A stretch of DNA of 64,000 nt, taken from contig CM076668.1 of assembly GCA_038496675.1 (NCBI GenBank), positions 18,215,422 to 18,279,421 on the forward strand. The letters run 5' to 3'. How positions within the stretch are numbered: position 1 is the first letter of the stretch; each line of letters begins with the position of its first letter. Both the position numbers and the translations under genes were made by a program. Below the pieces are notes generated by a model, which saw only the letters and a list, made by a program, of their open reading frames with translations, was not told the origin of the DNA and did no database searches. This document shows, in pieces, positions 62,272 to 64,000 of this stretch. The stretch is from Rachycentron canadum (Eukaryota; Chordata; Actinopteri; Carangiformes; Rachycentridae).

Positions 62272-64000
62272 AAACTGGTCAAATTTCACTATTTCTTTTA
62301 CAGACAAATGAATTGATGTAAATTCAAGAGGATGCTGATCTTGAAAAGTCTTGTATTTCCTCTAATGGCCAGTTGACTATTGGTTAATGTGTTACTGGAT
62401 CTAAAGGGACAATTACACAATAATACTAAGCACTAATATCCTACATCGAAGAGTAATCAATAAGCAAGTGGCAACCCATGGTGACGTCACCCATTGGTTT
62501 GTGAACGGCAATTTTCGGCCATCTTGGTTTTTTGAAACCCAGAGAAACCATGTTTGGAGGAGAAGGTGGAGCTGAGGAGGAGTGAAGGGTGGAGCTGACC
62601 TGCTCTGTCCTCATGTTGTATTGAAGACTTGAAACTAGACACTGAGACCATAAACTAGTCATTAAGGATGGCCATTACAGTCTTTGGACAAAAGTCATAA
62701 CCTAAAAATTGATTCAATAATATTGGCTATATGGCTAAGCTAGCAGTCATACCAGACCAAGTGAGGCTGTAGCAGTGAAACTAATTTACTTTAATTTTAT
62801 TGTTTGTAAATTTTCTTTGTCTCACGAAGTTGTTGTTGTTTACACACTCTCCCTTTAAATCACATTGACTCCCATCGTCCCACACAAGGTGACCTCTGAT
62901 GTGTTTTTAGCCTTGGTGACACCTTCAGCGTTTATATTTCATTCAAACCTTTATTCAAAGATAACGTTTAAATGGAACTCAGCAGAGCCTGGGCGACACA
63001 ACACTGACAGACATGAACGCACAGAAGAATCTAATGAAACCACAGTTTGTTTGATGGCAAAGTAAATTCCGTTGGACGCAGCAGATATTACAGGAAGAGT
63101 GTAGGAGTAAACAGACATGAGCCTTCAGTTCTCATACTGGAACTCAGTCCCATCCCAGGCCTGTGTGTTCAATTACTGGAGTTTAGATTATGACTAACAT
63201 ACACAACCAATAGGAAAATGTTCATGAGTTTAACTCCTGAGCCTTTAGAGCGAGGAAGGTACAACAATAAAGACGTATGAGCAACAGGCAAAGAAAACAT
63301 CAGGTGAAAGATGAGTATTAATCCACTGTTTGTCTGTAAAGGAGCCGCCTTCCCAGGCACAGAGACCCACATGGCCCCAGAGGTGGCTCGAGGGGATCAG
63401 CTCTGCACCAAGGTGGATGTGTGGAGCAGCTGCTGCATGCTACTGCACATGCTCAACGGCTGCCACCCGTGGATACGATACTACTCCCATCCGCTGTGTC
63501 TGCAGGTGAAAATCTTCTCTTCGGTCTTAAAATTTGAAAATCTGACATGTTCGCCACGATGAGGTGTTTTCACATCTCTGCTTCTCAGATTGTCAACGAG
63601 CCCCCGCCTCTGTGGGAGGTGCCGTCCACCTGTAACAACTTCACGGCCAAAGTTTTCAGGGCCGGACTCCAGAAGGATCCTGAAAGACGAGCATCTGCGA
63701 AGGAGCTCAGGAGGAAAACCACCAAGGCCCTCAGAGCAGGTTCGTGCTTTATATATTCAATGGTAGAAAGGAATGAAGTACATTAATCACATACAGTTCT
63801 GAGGCACTTGTAGATTTAGCATCTCTACAGTCATTGTTTCATTGACCTCTGCATGGTTCAAGTGACTGTTCACCCCACAGTTGGAGGCCTGAGTCCCTGG
63901 TCCGTCAAAACCGCCTGTGAGATTCTGCATCATAACAAGACCCAAACTGAAGACACCCCCTGCTCTTTGTCCACCAAACAAACCCCAAACAAACCATCAG
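56675..64000 (+). CDS. map3k14: MAP3K14 / NIK, NF-kappa-B-inducing kinase (3' end beyond window)
   Basis: Coding exons: 56675-56930, 57490-57565, 58224-59100, 59706-59876, 59980-60109, 60201-60329, 62048-62152, 63342-63505, 63589-63739, 63881-64000 (continues). About 726 residues are present; human NIK has 947. Landmarks: TRAF3-binding motif VSIVAQAE at about 78-85 (human ISIIAQAE, the degradation signal), directly followed across the splice by 'EFSPT'; a basic stretch (QRKQRRKTRTR) and an acidic Ser/Asp-rich region in exon 4; kinase domain from about 430, with glycine loop IQNGSYGDV, Lys459, catalytic HLDVK (Asp544), DFG 563-565 and PGTETHMAPE then 'VDVWSSCCMLLHMLNGCHPW'. NIK phosphorylates IKK-alpha in the non-canonical NF-kappa-B pathway and is held low by TRAF3. 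The first loop glycine is Gln here. The C-terminal TRAF2/IKK-binding part is outside the window. Confidence 0.95.
57655..58095 (+). repeat. Family A repeat, near full-length (map3k14 intron 3)
   Basis: Closely matches the copy at 26400-26854 along its whole length, ending 'ACAAACTGGAGGCTTTAAAACAGCAGCTC'. Confidence 0.85.
59258..59570 (-). repeat. Family A repeat, internally deleted (map3k14 intron 4)
   Basis: Reverse orientation. It carries both ends ('GTGGCGTCACCCATTGGTTTG' and 'AACAACCAGTGGAGTCGCCCCCTGA') but lacks part of the middle. Confidence 0.8.
60762..60797. repeat. (TA)n microsatellite (map3k14 intron 7)
   Basis: About 18 TA units in a broadly A/T-rich intron (60330-62047) that otherwise shows no coding signal. 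Confidence 0.95.
62240..62268. repeat. (AT)n microsatellite (map3k14 intron 8)
   Basis: About 14 AT units. Confidence 0.95.
62462..62668 (-). repeat. Family A repeat, truncated (map3k14 intron 8)
   Basis: Reverse orientation; 'GTGACGTCACCCATTGGTTTGTGAA' through 'GGAGCTGACCTGCTCTGTCCTC', then jumps to the 'TTGTATTGAAGACTTGAAACTAGAcACTGAGACCATAAACT' segment. Confidence 0.8.

Overview
The window is nuclear DNA from a bony fish, most likely a spiny-rayed (percomorph) teleost. Three vertebrate genes with GT-AG introns sit in low-GC, repeat-rich DNA. The transposon relics (Tc1-like, L2-type LINE), dinucleotide microsatellites and repeat families are typical of teleosts. There are no operons, CRISPR arrays or RNA genes that I can support. 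A 249-base run of N lies at 9123-9371.

Layout. Positions 1-21690 are intergenic. They hold transposon fragments, microsatellites, one CpG-rich patch (2340-3000) and the assembly gap. From 21690 to 36240 lies fam171a2 (+ strand, 8 coding exons, 832 residues predicted, long 3' UTR). From about 37260 to 51801 lies grn (progranulin, + strand), with a noncoding first exon, a start codon placed exactly at the end of the second exon, and 11 complete 12-cysteine granulin domains (about 936 residues). Positions 51800-55140 are intergenic repeats. From 56675 to the window end lies map3k14 (NF-kappa-B-inducing kinase, NIK, + strand), cut off by the window edge after about 726 residues; only the C-terminal part is missing.

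Biology. The fam171a2-grn adjacency matches human 17q21.31, so grn is the direct GRN orthologue rather than one of the small fish-specific granulins. FAM171A2 is a single-pass membrane protein whose human locus has been linked to progranulin level. Progranulin is a secreted and lysosomal precursor cut into granulins. NIK drives non-canonical NF-kappa-B signalling and is a separate system that happens to be a neighbour.

The most interesting points are: a recent tandem duplication of granulin exons inside grn, with a short 'fossil' exon left by an older one; a pair of mirror-image MiT/TFE (TFEB-type) boxes just upstream of grn; a progranulin C-terminus lacking the Leu-Leu tail used for sortilin binding in mammals; a NIK glycine loop lacking its first glycine; and a Nextera adapter remnant plus a false duplication at the assembly gap. 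I found no wholly new biological system.
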